Origin: Rossellomorea aquimaris | GTDB taxonomy: Bacteria > Bacillota > Bacilli > Bacillales > Fictibacillaceae | Assembly (NCBI GenBank): GCA_020524245.1 | Contig: JAIVLN010000011.1 | Coordinates: 1-55,000 of the forward strand | DNA: 55,000 nucleotides | Reading direction: 5' to 3' | Part shown: in pieces, positions 9,157-18,391 of the stretch | How the letters are laid out: every line of letters starts with the position of its first letter | Position numbering within the stretch: the stretch's first letter is position 1 | Notes under the pieces: generated by a model | The model's input: only the letters and a program-made list of their open reading frames with translations | Database searches by the model: none | Told to the model about the DNA's origin: nothing | Program-made: the position numbers and the translations under genes

Positions 9157-10329
9157 GTGGAGAAAACAATACGCAATCAAATTTTTACTTTACAAGGATT
9201 TTATCTTCTTACCTTCTTCGGGGTGGGGAGCCTATATCCACTATTGAGCGTCTATTTGAGTGAGAGCGTCGGTTTGAATGGCTATCAGATCGGGACCATC
9301 ATGTCGGTCGGTCCGATCATGATGATCTTCTTTCAACCGATCTGGGGGATGGTGAGTGATGCGACCAATCGTCCAACCCAGGTTCTGGCCTTTACGTCAT
9401 TCGTGGCAGGATTGTTCGCGCTCGGTTATCTGGTGACCGATTTTTATTATGGAATCCTGCTGATCGCCATCATGGTGGCAGTCTTCCAAAGTGCCATCAT
9501 ACCGGTGTCTGATAGTATCAGCCTGAAATATACAAGCAAGGTCCGCTACAATTACGGTAATATCCGTTTGTTTGGTTCACTGGGCTTCGGGGTGGCCGTC
9601 TATGTCATGGGTAAGCTGTCTGAAGGCTTCATCGGACCGAAGATCATCTTCTATGCATTCTTCATCTGTCTGTTAATGTCGGCATTGCTTGCATTCCGTT
9701 TTCCAAAGGAACGTGCAGTGGCGAAGCTTGATATAAAAGCGGGAATGAAGGAACTTTTCACACATAAGAAATTCTTGATCTTCTTAGCCGTCACGTTCAT
9801 GGTATTCGGACCGAACCTCGCCAATAATACGTACTTTGGATTATTTGTGGAGGGCTCTGGAGGGACATACGCGGGAATCGGACTTGCTTTCCTGATTGCG
9901 GTTTTATCAGAGGTTCCTTTCATGAGGGTTGCGGGAAGCTGGATCGACCGATTTGGATTGTTGACTGTGGCTGCTTTGGCAGGAGCCGCTTCCATGCTAC
10001 GCTGGCTGTTCTATTTTACCGAACCGAGCCTGTGGCTTGTGTATAGCTCCGCTGTCATGCAAGGACTTGCAATCGGCCTCTTCGTCCCGGCCGGACTACG
10101 TTATATAAGGGAGATCACTCCGTCCCATATCACGGCAACGGCTGTGACCATCTACTCAGCCATCGGAAATGGCCTCGGGAATTGGTTCAGCACCTTCGTC
10201 GGCGGCTTCATCCTCGAGACATTTTCAATATACGCAGTCTATCTATTCTTCTCCGTTCTATCATTCATTGGGATCCTCCTCTGTCTGGTATTGATGAAAG
10301 AAGAGAAGAAGCAGGCTTTAGCCTATTAG
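9157..10329 (+). CDS. MFS transporter, sugar/nucleoside-type permease (YwbF-like)
   Basis: This 390-residue protein has about 12 membrane segments and belongs to the LacY-like / MFS_1_like branch of the major facilitator superfamily. Supporting segments are FYLLTFFGVGSLYPLLSVYL at the start, QPIWGMVSDATNRP as the loop 2-3 motif, and RLFGSLGFGVAV near helix 5. The substrate is unknown; relatives include B. subtilis YwbF and sugar or nucleoside:H+ symporters. I chose the GTG at 9157 because TGGGGGAT lies a few bases upstream. The longer in-frame extension to 9058 has no ribosome site and encodes a non-hydrophobic tail unlike the family. Confidence 0.7.
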   Translation: MEKTIRNQIFTLQGFYLLTFFGVGSLYPLLSVYLSESVGLNGYQIGTIMSVGPIMMIFFQPIWGMVSDATNRPTQVLAFTSFVAGLFALGYLVTDFYYGILLIAIMVAVFQSAIIPVSDSISLKYTSKVRYNYGNIRLFGSLGFGVAVYVMGKLSEGFIGPKIIFYAFFICLLMSALLAFRFPKERAVAKLDIKAGMKELFTHKKFLIFLAVTFMVFGPNLANNTYFGLFVEGSGGTYAGIGLAFLIAVLSEVPFMRVAGSWIDRFGLLTVAALAGAASMLRWLFYFTEPSLWLVYSSAVMQGLAIGLFVPAGLRYIREITPSHITATAVTIYSAIGNGLGNWFSTFVGGFILETFSIYAVYLFFSVLSFIGILLCLVLMKEEKKQALAY

Positions 10330-10335
10330 ACTTAG

Positions 10336-10371
10336 AGACGCTTTCGGAAAATCCGAGGGCGTCTTTTTTTT
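10336..10371 (+). terminator. terminator after the MFS gene
   Basis: AGACGC and GCGTCT pair, with a partial inner stem TCGGA/TCCGA, and are followed by a run of T residues. Confidence 0.8.
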
Positions 10372-10569
10372 GCAGTAAAGATGGTTTCGTTTTATAAAAA
10401 GAATTTTGGTAGGTTTCAAAATTTTCAAAAGGTGGTACAAGGAGAAATAACGATAGATTAAACGTATTTATAAATTGAATCAGGTGTTTCTTCTGTAAAT
10501 CTCACGGGGTGTAGACCGAAATAATACACACCCTACATAAAACACTATTTGACAAAGGGGACCTAACTC

Positions 10570-10842
10570 ATGAATAACAACTTCTTGTACTCAAAGGACT
10601 ATGCCAATCTCGGTGATACGATTGAATTCAAACGGAAGAAGCAAATCATAAACGGAGTGGTCACTTCATTAAGGGAAAACACCGTCATTGTTAAGATGGA
10701 TAAGGATGTTGCCAAATTGCTCGATCTTCCAGATGATCAAACAGTCGTGGCCCATAAGAATTATGTCATCATCGAACGTGCAGAAAACGAAGGGCAGCCG
10801 GTATTCGTCTATGACGGCTGGAACAGTGCGCTGAAAGCATAA
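10570..10842 (+). CDS. DUF2187 family protein (YkvS-like)
   Basis: This 90-residue protein contains GDTIEFKRKKQIINGVV, an ENTVIVKM strand and TVVAHKNYVII. These are the typical SH3-like small-domain features of the YkvS/DUF2187 family, whose function is unknown. A C-terminal extension of about 20 residues (GQPVFVYDGWNSALKA) goes beyond the usual short form. AAGGGGACC precedes the ATG. The gene is monocistronic, bounded by terminators. Confidence 0.7.
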   Translation: MNNNFLYSKDYANLGDTIEFKRKKQIINGVVTSLRENTVIVKMDKDVAKLLDLPDDQTVVAHKNYVIIERAENEGQPVFVYDGWNSALKA

Positions 10843-10852
10843 TGAAACAGAA

Positions 10853-10886
10853 AAGGCTGACCTCCACAAAAGAGGTCAGCCTTCTT
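10853..10886. terminator. bidirectional terminator between the YkvS-like and YpbS-like genes
   Basis: A 12-bp perfect stem (AAGGCTGACCTC with GAGGTCAGCCTT) and a 7-nt loop lie between convergent genes. Confidence 0.85.
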
Positions 10887-10891
10887 TATGA

Positions 10892-11155
10892 TTATTGTTG
10901 ATTCAGTTTCCCTACATACTCTTCGACCATTTCCCTGGTCACGATCTTCCTTTGCGGTACAACTCCTTGACGTGCAAGCGAGTTGATTCTTTCTGTGGCT
11001 TCATTGATCCGGTCGGTCGTAAACGGCTTGCCTTCCTGACACAGCTTCACGGCTTCCTCGATTGCACGTTCGCGTTCATGATCCAATCTCATGAAATCCT
11101 GCACAAGCTGATTTTGTTTAGCAGAATGCTTTGTGATGTCTTTATGTACACTCAT
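10892..11155 (-). CDS. small conserved protein, YpbS/DUF2533-like
   Basis: This 87-residue soluble, highly charged, mostly helical protein begins MSVHKDITKHSAKQNQLVQDF and ends in a KIVTREMVEEYVGK segment. It resembles the YpbS (DUF2533) family of Bacillus, of unknown function; the assignment rests on remembered sequence similarity. There is no signal peptide or membrane segment. Upstream on the minus strand AGAGGAATG gives a plausible ribosome site. Confidence 0.6.
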   Translation of the reverse strand: MSVHKDITKHSAKQNQLVQDFMRLDHERERAIEEAVKLCQEGKPFTTDRINEATERINSLARQGVVPQRKIVTREMVEEYVGKLNQQ

Positions 11156-11364
11156 GTCTTCATTCCTCTCAGTCCGTAATGTTCTGTCCTTATTATGCTT
11201 TTTTATCGTTGAAATGGCAATGCTCCTTTTCGCAGACTCCTTGAGTCGATGAAGAAAGTATATCTCCTTCCCCCTCGGGAATAATACTAAAATATGCCAA
11301 TATTGATATTGACTTACATCAACGATTTTAGTAGTTTCAAAGTAAGTGAGGGAAAGGACGGATC

Positions 11365-12471
11365 ATGGTGAATGAAGCATTCATACGAACACTCTTCTTA
11401 AGTATCCTTTGGGGTACATATATTTACATAGCTTCGATTGATGCACATGCAGTCATCATCCTCTTCATCCTGTGTGCCATTTCGTTTGCCCTCTTCTTTA
11501 TCGCTCCCGTCACCGGAAAGCCGGTTTTCATCTATATGTGTCAGCCTTTGCTCCTCTTCATGACGACGTACTTCGTATCGGCTCCGTCCCTTTCATGGAT
11601 GATTATAGGGTATTTTCTTTTCGATGCAAGTATCCATCTACATCCCTCTGGATTTAGGCTTTTTCTGTACAGTGTCATGACGGTCCTCGTGGCAGAAGCA
11701 CTGCTTTACTGGGGCTATGATGTCATGGCGGCCCTGCCCTTCATGCTCATGCTGATGGTTTTGACGTTAAAGTTCAATGAGCTGATTGCAGACAGGGAAG
11801 GACAAAGACATCTCTATGATCAGCTGCTAGGGGAATATCGGAAGTTGAAGAGAGTCCTTTACGTGACAGAGCGGCATTCGAAAGCGGAGGAACGGACAAG
11901 GATTGCGCGGGACATCCACGATTCGGTGGGACATAAACTGACGGCCCTTATGATGAAAATCGAAATCCTATCCATCCAGCACGGCCGTCATCTTTTCGAA
12001 GAGCTGAAGGAACTGGCTGCGGATAGTCTGGAGGATACACGGGAAGCGGTGAAGGCGCTGAAGGAAGGGGAGGTTGAAGGGATCCAATCTGTCATCCAGC
12101 TCATCAGGAAATTGGAGTCCGAAAGCGGCATCATGGTGGAACTGACGACCCAGCATGGCGTACTGTCCACCCGTCTGTCGAATAAGCAGGCGATCGCTGT
12201 TTATAGAAGTATCCAGGAAGGCATCACAAATGCCATGAAGCATAGTTCCATAAGGGAAGTGAAGGTCATGCTGGGTAAAACGGCGCTCGGTCATTTTCAA
12301 TTTGTCATTACGAATAAAATCGATCAAGATCGGCAATTTCAGCTCGGATTCGGATTGACAAATATGAAGGAACGGATAGAAGAGCTTGGTGGGAGACTCG
12401 AGGTCCACCAGACCGATAAAGAATTTATCCTGAGAGGCGCATTTCCAGTGAAGGAGGGGATCACCGCATGA
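11365..12471 (+). CDS. lnrJ: sensor histidine kinase of an LnrJ/YfiJ-like two-component system
   Basis: The 368-residue kinase has an N-terminal block of about five to six membrane segments (residues 1-140) with almost no extracellular loop, then a short coiled linker. An H-box of the HisKA_3 type follows (ARDIHDSVGHKLTALMM, His185), and then a GHKL ATPase domain with ITNAMKH and GFGLTNMKERIEELGG. This is the intramembrane-sensing design seen in kinases that control ABC exporters. The next gene overlaps by 4 bp and encodes its NarL-type partner. With the following ATPase and two permeases, the order matches B. subtilis lnrJKLMN (yfiJKLMN), which gives resistance to linearmycin polyenes. The orthology is inferred from gene order and family. 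Confidence 0.7.
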   Translation: MVNEAFIRTLFLSILWGTYIYIASIDAHAVIILFILCAISFALFFIAPVTGKPVFIYMCQPLLLFMTTYFVSAPSLSWMIIGYFLFDASIHLHPSGFRLFLYSVMTVLVAEALLYWGYDVMAALPFMLMLMVLTLKFNELIADREGQRHLYDQLLGEYRKLKRVLYVTERHSKAEERTRIARDIHDSVGHKLTALMMKIEILSIQHGRHLFEELKELAADSLEDTREAVKALKEGEVEGIQSVIQLIRKLESESGIMVELTTQHGVLSTRLSNKQAIAVYRSIQEGITNAMKHSSIREVKVMLGKTALGHFQFVITNKIDQDRQFQLGFGLTNMKERIEELGGRLEVHQTDKEFILRGAFPVKEGITA

Positions 12472-13100
12472 AGAAAATCTTGTTGGTGGAGGATCAGGGG
12501 ATCGTCCGTCAGGGACTGAAGATGATGATTGAACAAGATCAGACATTGAAGGTGGTGGCAGAAGCCGAAAATGGCCATGATGCCATCAAACAGATGGAGA
12601 GATTTCTAGTCGACCTTATCATCATGGACATCCGGATGCCGGAGATGAACGGTCTGGAGGCGACCAGGATCATTAAAGGTCAATGGCCCGATGTAAAGAT
12701 CCTCATCCTGACGACATTCAATGATGACGAATATGCTTTGCAGGCGTTAAAGGAAGGTGCGAACGGTTTTTTACTGAAAACATCACAAGCGGAGAAGCTG
12801 ATTCATTCTGTACATAGCTGTTTAAATGGTGGAATGACCATTCAGGATGAAGTAGCGGCGAAAGTCGTTCCCAAGCTGCTGTCCCATCAAATGGACCGTC
12901 AGCAAATCCCTCCCCTGACCCCCAGGGAATTATCGATCACTCAATTGGTCGGGAAGGGAAGGACGAATAAGGAGATTGCAGGGGAACTGCATTTATCGGT
13001 GGGCACGGTCAAAAACCATCTGACGCAAATCCTGCAGAAACTGGAGCTTCGCGACCGGACGCAGTTGGCCATCTACGCAGTGAAGAATAGCATCGCCTGA
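12468..13100 (+). CDS. lnrK: NarL/FixJ-family response regulator, LnrK/YfiK-like
   Basis: This 210-residue regulator has a receiver domain (acidic E8-D9 pocket, phospho-acceptor Asp54 in LIIMDIRMPEMNG, Lys in FLLKTSQ). The C-terminal LuxR-type helix-turn-helix reads LTPRELSITQLVGKGRTNKEIA and SVGTVKNHL. It overlaps the kinase gene by the ATGA junction, so translation is likely coupled. It probably activates the ABC exporter genes downstream; a direct repeat at 13148-13191 is a possible binding site. Confidence 0.8.
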   Translation: MKKILLVEDQGIVRQGLKMMIEQDQTLKVVAEAENGHDAIKQMERFLVDLIIMDIRMPEMNGLEATRIIKGQWPDVKILILTTFNDDEYALQALKEGANGFLLKTSQAEKLIHSVHSCLNGGMTIQDEVAAKVVPKLLSHQMDRQQIPPLTPRELSITQLVGKGRTNKEIAGELHLSVGTVKNHLTQILQKLELRDRTQLAIYAVKNSIA

Positions 13101-13128
13101 CTGACCTTCACCGTAAGGTCAGCTTTTT
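13101..13128 (+). terminator. terminator between regulator and ABC exporter genes
   Basis: CTGACCTT and AAGGTCAG form an 8-bp stem with a 6-nt loop followed by C and six T residues. It implies that the exporter genes have their own promoter in 13129-13255. Confidence 0.75.
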
Positions 13129-13147
13129 TATGTGATAGGTTTAATTA

Positions 13148-13191
13148 GTGACGGAGGTCATACAGGAATCTACTAAAGTCGTGACAGAGGT
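13148..13191 (+). promoter_or_regulatory. candidate operator: direct repeat GTGACnGAGGT
   Basis: GTGACGGAGGT (13148-13158) and GTGACAGAGGT (13181-13191) are identical at 10 of 11 positions and spaced by 33 bp, about three helical turns on one face. They lie between the terminator and the ABC ATPase start, where a NarL-family regulator would be expected to bind. This is a positional inference only. Confidence 0.35.
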
Positions 13192-13255
13192 AAGTGTGAA
13201 GGAGAAGGGTTCAGACAGTAGAATGGAATTATAGAAAATAAAGGAGTTGGGGCCG

Positions 13256-14188
13256 ATGTTGGAAGTGGTCAGCTTGTCGAAGGATTTTAAGAAACATAAA
13301 GCAGTGGAAGGGGTGAACATCTTCCTGGAGAAAGGGGAAACCGTCGGACTGCTTGGACCGAATGGCGCAGGGAAGTCGACGATCATATCGATGATTTCCT
13401 CCTTGATTTCACCTTCTGAAGGGGATGTCAGGCTTCACAATGACAGCATTCTGAAGCACCCTCAGATGCTCAGGAAAGTGCTTGGGGTCGTCCCCCAGGA
13501 AATCGCTTTATACAATGACTTGACGGCGAGGGAGAATCTGGAGTTCTTCGGGAAGATCCACCGTTTGAGAGGGAAAGCATTGAAGGATAAAATAGCGGAT
13601 ATCCTCGATCAAATCGGCCTCAAGGAGCGGCAGAATGATGTCGTGAAGACGTTCTCCGGCGGTATGAAACGACGCCTGAACATTGGCGTGGCACTGCTAC
13701 ATGATCCCGAGATCCTCATCATGGATGAACCTACCGTGGGAATCGACCCCCAATCCCGGAATTATATACTCGAGCAGGTGAAACGGTTGAATCGTGAGAA
13801 GAACATGACAATCCTCTATACAAGTCACTACATGGAAGAGGTCGAATTTCTTTGCGACCGTATTTACATCATGGATAAAGGCCATATCATCGCGTCCGGG
13901 ACCAAAGATGAAATCAAGAGTATCCTTTCAGCGGAATCCACCATCCTGATCAAGCTTGAAAGAAGTTCGGACGCCTTTGTTGATCGTTTAAAAGAGATTG
14001 CCTATCTGAAGACGGTCACGTCGCAGGATAAAGAGGTCACGGTCGTCGTACCGAAAGAAGTACACCCATTCAATCAAATCTTCCAGATTGCAGATGAAAC
14101 GGGAGCCACCATCGTGACGATCGATCGCAAAACAGCAACCCTTGAAGATGTGTTCCTTCATCTGACAGGAAGAGCGCTGAGAGATTAG
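13256..14188 (+). CDS. lnrL: ABC exporter ATP-binding protein, LnrL/YfiL-like
   Basis: The 310-residue protein has a complete ABC ATPase core: Walker A GPNGAGKST at 34-42, Q-loop (VVPQEIALYNDL), signature SGGMKRRLNIG, Walker B ILIMDEPT and H-loop TSHYMEE. The roughly 90-residue C-terminal extension is typical of drug and lantibiotic-type exporters (DrrA/CcmA group). I chose the ATG at 13256 with AAGGAG nine bases upstream; the in-frame TTG at 13247 abuts the ribosome site. It forms an operon with the two permeases that follow. Confidence 0.8.
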   Translation: MLEVVSLSKDFKKHKAVEGVNIFLEKGETVGLLGPNGAGKSTIISMISSLISPSEGDVRLHNDSILKHPQMLRKVLGVVPQEIALYNDLTARENLEFFGKIHRLRGKALKDKIADILDQIGLKERQNDVVKTFSGGMKRRLNIGVALLHDPEILIMDEPTVGIDPQSRNYILEQVKRLNREKNMTILYTSHYMEEVEFLCDRIYIMDKGHIIASGTKDEIKSILSAESTILIKLERSSDAFVDRLKEIAYLKTVTSQDKEVTVVVPKEVHPFNQIFQIADETGATIVTIDRKTATLEDVFLHLTGRALRD

Positions 14189-14200
14189 GAGGGAGTCACA

Positions 14201-15469
14201 ATGATTATACAATTCATAAAGAAACAGCTCCTCTTGATGATCAGGAACCCTCAGATTCTCTTGATTTTACTCGGGATGCCGCTCATATTGATCACCATTC
14301 TGGGCTTTGCCCTTGGTGGGGTGATGAACGGGGAGGAAGTTCGTTTAAAGGCGAAAATCGCCATCGTGGAAAAGGGGGACAGCGGGGAGGAACTGAGCCT
14401 TTTTTTAAAGGAGCTTGAGGCCTCCGGACTTCCCAAAGAGTCGAAGGCCGCCATCGCAGAAGCAGCTGAAAGACTACTTCCGAGCGAATTGTTAAGGGAT
14501 CAGGTACTGGAGAATCAGGAACTGAAGAAGTACCTTTCCGTCCAAGAAATCGAGCCAGGTTCCCTTGAAAAAGTGAAGAAAGACGACTCGTATTCGGCCA
14601 TCATTGAAATTCCGGAAGGTTTCACCGAACAGGTACTATCTTCCATTTTTTTAGATGAAGGGAAAAGGACGGAGCTGAGGCTTTATCGCAATGAAGGGGA
14701 AGAGCTTGCCTCCAATCTTGTACGGGACCTTCTCACAGGCTTTCAAGAGCAATATTCGCTTGGTTCGGTCATGGGCCGTTCCAATGGGGCGAATTTCCCC
14801 ATCAGTGCCATCAGCCAGGAGGTGAAGGGTGGTATTTCTCATGTAGAAGAACGGACACCCCTTACGTCGACTACCTATTATGCAGTGGGGATGAGTGTCA
14901 TGTTCGTTTTATACATCGCCTCCAATATGGGATCTTTTGCGTATCGGGAAAAAGAGGATCATGTATTTGACCGCATGGTTCTGGCGGATGTGTCCATCTG
15001 GAAATATTTCATCGCGATCCTATTGACGACGATCATACTTGCCTTGCTTCAGCTTGGCATTCTGTTCGGGATCTGTGCGCTCTTCTACGGTGTCACCTGG
15101 CCGGATCTGACGTCCTTCCTCATTGTGACGCTTGCCCTTTGCTTGGCGGTCGGAAGCATCGGTGCCCTGCTCACGTCCTTGAACTACCGGGCACACTCGG
15201 AAGCATTCTCGAACATTTTTTCGACTGTCATCATCACGGTCTTTGCCTTTATCGGAGGCAGCTTCGGGGGGATGTTCTCCTCCGATTTTATTCAGGAAAT
15301 CGGGAGTCTGACGCCGAACGGGGCGGGGATGCAGGCGTACTTTAAAATCTTCCAGGGCTATCCCTTATCCAGTATCACCACTGAACTATGGAGTCTGGCC
15401 ATATTCAGCGTAATCGCCCTTGTCATCGCGGCCGTGTTATTTCCTAAGAAAGGTGGGGGTGCGATATGA
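14201..15469 (+). CDS. lnrM: ABC-2 type permease, LnrM/YfiM-like
   Basis: This 422-residue ABC-2 permease has one N-terminal membrane helix (ILLILLGMPLILITILGFAL), a large extracytoplasmic domain (about residues 45-225) and five C-terminal membrane helices. That is the ABC2_membrane_3 layout of drug and polyene exporters. GGAGGGAGT precedes the ATG by a few bases, 12 bp after the ATPase gene. It overlaps the second permease by 4 bp. It likely forms a heterodimeric channel with that permease, energised by the upstream ATPase. Confidence 0.75.
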   Translation: MIIQFIKKQLLLMIRNPQILLILLGMPLILITILGFALGGVMNGEEVRLKAKIAIVEKGDSGEELSLFLKELEASGLPKESKAAIAEAAERLLPSELLRDQVLENQELKKYLSVQEIEPGSLEKVKKDDSYSAIIEIPEGFTEQVLSSIFLDEGKRTELRLYRNEGEELASNLVRDLLTGFQEQYSLGSVMGRSNGANFPISAISQEVKGGISHVEERTPLTSTTYYAVGMSVMFVLYIASNMGSFAYREKEDHVFDRMVLADVSIWKYFIAILLTTIILALLQLGILFGICALFYGVTWPDLTSFLIVTLALCLAVGSIGALLTSLNYRAHSEAFSNIFSTVIITVFAFIGGSFGGMFSSDFIQEIGSLTPNGAGMQAYFKIFQGYPLSSITTELWSLAIFSVIALVIAAVLFPKKGGGAI

Positions 15470-16575
15470 AAGGGATCCTCTTTGCGAAATTGAAACTATT
15501 TCTGCGTAAGCCATGGCTCTTTGTCATCATGACAGGTGTTTGTGTGATGTTTGCTTTTTTTACAAGCCAGGGAGAAGTGAATAAAATCCCGATTCCATAT
15601 AGCGTAGTGGGCGACTCTGAGGAGATGGATCGAATTGTGGATGAGCTGAAGGGAGCCGAGGCTTTCCAATTCCAAGAAATGACTGAGGAGCAATTGAAGG
15701 AATACGTAAGTGAAGGGGAGAGACAAAGCGGACTGATCCTGATGCCTGATGATTTTCGCATCATGATCTCCTCGAATACCGGAACAACATCGTTATTGCA
15801 GCAAGTAGTGGGCAAAGCTTACAGTGATATGAAGTATAAAAAGGCAGTTGAGGAAGCAGCCCTTAGTGAAGGGATTCCGTCAGCGGAAGTTTCAGGATGG
15901 TTCCATGAAGCGGAAACTGCGCCGGTCTTCTCCATCAAGGAGGCATCATTCAAAGGAGATGATACATTCGTATATGACCCTAAGCTGCAATCGCTTTTCG
16001 GATTCTCTCTCTTCTTTGTAATCTATACGATTGCATTTAATGTATCGACGATCCTTAACGAAAAGAATGAAGGAGTCTGGGACCGCATCATCCTCTCGCC
16101 GACCAGGAAATGGGAGATGTATGCAGGAAACCTTGTTCATAGTTTCATCCTTGGATACGTCCAGCTTGCCCTGATTTTCTTTGTCTTCCGGTACATTACC
16201 GATGTCAATTTCTACGGAAACTTCACGACCGTGTTGTTGCTGCTAGTACCATATGTATTCACCATTGTGTCGCTTTCGATGCTAATCACCGGAATTGTTA
16301 AAAAGGTCCAGCATTTCAGCGCTGTCATCCCGATTGTCGCCGTAAGCATGGCAATGATCGGGGGTGCTTTCTGGCCGCTTGAAATCGTTAAATCGCCAAT
16401 ATTATTAGGCATATCAAAGGTCGTGCCAATCACCTATGGGATGGAAGCATTGAAAGGAGCCACCATCAACGGTTGGGGAACGGAGCAATTGATGCTCCCG
16501 GTATCCGTCTTGATCCTGATGGGCGTCCTCATGATGGGAATCGGCATCAATTTCATGGAAAGGCGTCATGTGTAA
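15466..16575 (+). CDS. lnrN: ABC-2 type permease, LnrN/YfiN-like
   Basis: This 369-residue permease has the same topology as its partner: an N-terminal helix, a long soluble loop (about 30-175) and about five C-terminal helices, with the conserved NVSTILNEKNEGVWDRIILSPT region. The start overlaps the previous stop codon (ATGA). Two unequal permeases plus one ATPase is the Lnr arrangement. A strong terminator follows. Confidence 0.75.
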   Translation: MKGILFAKLKLFLRKPWLFVIMTGVCVMFAFFTSQGEVNKIPIPYSVVGDSEEMDRIVDELKGAEAFQFQEMTEEQLKEYVSEGERQSGLILMPDDFRIMISSNTGTTSLLQQVVGKAYSDMKYKKAVEEAALSEGIPSAEVSGWFHEAETAPVFSIKEASFKGDDTFVYDPKLQSLFGFSLFFVIYTIAFNVSTILNEKNEGVWDRIILSPTRKWEMYAGNLVHSFILGYVQLALIFFVFRYITDVNFYGNFTTVLLLLVPYVFTIVSLSMLITGIVKKVQHFSAVIPIVAVSMAMIGGAFWPLEIVKSPILLGISKVVPITYGMEALKGATINGWGTEQLMLPVSVLILMGVLMMGIGINFMERRHV

Positions 16576-16604
16576 TATCCAGATGTACATGAAAACAATA
16601 CTAA

Positions 16605-16650
16605 AAAAACCCGAACTAATTTTCCGTGGGGAAATTAGTTCGGGTTTTAC
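16605..16650. terminator. terminator closing the exporter operon
   Basis: The 14-bp stem AACCCGAACTAATT with its complement, extended by TTTCC/GGGAA, ends in T residues. A residues on the left side may let it also serve the convergent symporter gene. Confidence 0.85.
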
Positions 16651-16691
16651 TTTGGTAAAGCTTATTACCTAAGTTTAGTTCCAGTATCTAA

Positions 16692-18122
16692 TTATTCATT
16701 AACAGCCTTCTTCCGCACGGTTTCACGCTTCGGCCAGCTTTCGACTCCCTTCAAACCTGGGATGTCATCTGCATAGAATACCGGATCTAAGCCTTGACGG
16801 CGCTGATCCATATAGTTGTTCAACGCCTTGAATGCAATCGGTGCAAGAATACCGATCGCGACCAGATTCGTGATGGCCATCAGTGCCATTGATAAATCTG
16901 CCAGCGCCCACACGATGTCAAGACTTGCCATGGAACCGAAAATGACCATACCTAACGCGATGAAGCGATAGATGAGAAGGCCCGTTTTACTCTTATTGAT
17001 GAATGGTAGGTTGGCTTCTCCGTAATAATAGCTTCCGATGATTGAACTGAAAGCGAATGTGAAGATTGCAATCGCGAGGAAAATCCCCGCCCATGAATGG
17101 AAATGCTCTGACATGGCAGCCTGGGAAAGCTCGATGCCTGTCAATCCAGTCCCATATGCATCCGATGTCAGGATGATGAAGGCAGTTGCCGAACAAACAA
17201 GCAATGTGTCAAAGAATACGCCAAGCGCTTGGATGAACCCCTGCTTTACAGGGTGGGAAACGGATGCGGTCGCAGCAGCGTTGGGTGCACTACCCATACC
17301 TGCTTCATTTGAGAACAGTCCGCGTTTTACACCGTTCATGATCGCAGCACCGATTCCTCCGCCGAGCACCTGCTCAAATCCAAACGCACTCTTGAAAATC
17401 AAGGCGATGACAGAAGGCATCTCAGTGATGTTGGTAATGACAACGAATAGTGCCAAAATGATATAAAAGCCAGCCATGACAGGGACGATGGCAGAAGAGA
17501 AGCTCGCAATCCGCTTGACGCCACCAAAGATGATGAGAGCTGTCAGACCTGCCAAGACAAGTCCGATTACAAGCGGGCTGATCCCGAATGAATTATTGAA
17601 TGCAGTGGAAATGGTGTTACTTTGTACCGCATTGAATGTAGTACCGAAGGAAAGAATGATTGTGACCGCAAAGATCGAACTCATCCAGCGTTTCCCGAGC
17701 TGCTTCTCCATGTAGTAGCCCGGTCCGCCTTTGAAGCCTACTTTGTCTTTTACTTTATAAATTTGGGCAAGTGTACTTTCCACGAATGCACTCGCTCCGC
17801 CGAGAATGGCGACAAGCCACATCCAGAATACCGCTCCAGGACCTCCAAGTGCTAAGGCAATTGCAACACCGGCTAAATTACCTGTACCAATTCGAGTTCC
17901 TGCTCCTATGAAGAATGCCTGCAATGAGGAGATTTGCTTCTCTCCCTCTGCCTGCTGAACATCCTTATCGCCCAGTAGTCGGACCATTTCGCCAAAGTGA
18001 CGGAGTTGAACAAACTTTGATCCGATTGTGAAATAAATACCTAAAATAATGAGTAGTCCGATTAAAATATAACCCCACAAATATGAATTTGCTTCGTTGA
18101 CTAAATTGTTTAGAATCTCCAT
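16692..18122 (-). CDS. alsT: sodium:amino-acid symporter, AGCS family (AlsT/GlnT-like)
   Basis: The 476-residue protein has about 11 membrane segments and AGCS hallmarks: GAGTRIGTGNLAGVA near residue 73, GGPGAVFWMWLVA, and FSNEAGMGSAPNAAA in the middle. The family imports alanine, glycine or glutamine with Na+; B. subtilis AlsT (GlnT) is a glutamine transporter. The GTRIGTGN segment differs from the usual GTVGTGNI by the Arg. Two CodY-like sites lie immediately upstream (18160-18174 and 18192-18206), which would suit repression in rich medium. Confidence 0.85.
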   Translation of the reverse strand: MEILNNLVNEANSYLWGYILIGLLIILGIYFTIGSKFVQLRHFGEMVRLLGDKDVQQAEGEKQISSLQAFFIGAGTRIGTGNLAGVAIALALGGPGAVFWMWLVAILGGASAFVESTLAQIYKVKDKVGFKGGPGYYMEKQLGKRWMSSIFAVTIILSFGTTFNAVQSNTISTAFNNSFGISPLVIGLVLAGLTALIIFGGVKRIASFSSAIVPVMAGFYIILALFVVITNITEMPSVIALIFKSAFGFEQVLGGGIGAAIMNGVKRGLFSNEAGMGSAPNAAATASVSHPVKQGFIQALGVFFDTLLVCSATAFIILTSDAYGTGLTGIELSQAAMSEHFHSWAGIFLAIAIFTFAFSSIIGSYYYGEANLPFINKSKTGLLIYRFIALGMVIFGSMASLDIVWALADLSMALMAITNLVAIGILAPIAFKALNNYMDQRRQGLDPVFYADDIPGLKGVESWPKRETVRKKAVNE

Positions 18123-18159
18123 GATAACCCCCTCGAAAATTTGTATCGGTCACGTGTAT

Positions 18160-18206
18160 TATTATCTGAAAATTTAAACCGATTGTCAAGTTGTTATCTG
18201 AATATT
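18160..18206 (-). promoter_or_regulatory. two CodY-like boxes upstream of alsT
   Basis: TATTATCTGAAAATT at 18160-18174 differs from the CodY consensus AATTTTCWGAAAATT at 2 of 15 positions. A second copy, TGTTATCTGAATATT at 18192-18206, differs at 4. They are spaced by 32 bp and lie within 90 bp of the start codon, so repression by CodY is plausible. The rest of 18207-18390 shows nothing I can support. Confidence 0.45.
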
Positions 18207-18391
18207 TGAATTTAACAAATAATTCCGGAGAGCTAGAAATATTCTGTCATAGTAAATACTTGAATCTATTGAGGTTCAACACCAATGGAGACACAAAGCG
18301 AGTCAAAGGAAATTATTTTGAAATAATAAGTGAAAGTGGAAGGAATAATATTATTCGTGTAGGTGGGAGGAACTTTCCAAGCAGATAACCA

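Noticed and set aside
18191-18388. 65-codon plus-strand frame beginning MLSEYLNLTNN
   Set aside because: It lacks a ribosome site, overlaps the promoter region of the symporter gene and shows no coding character.
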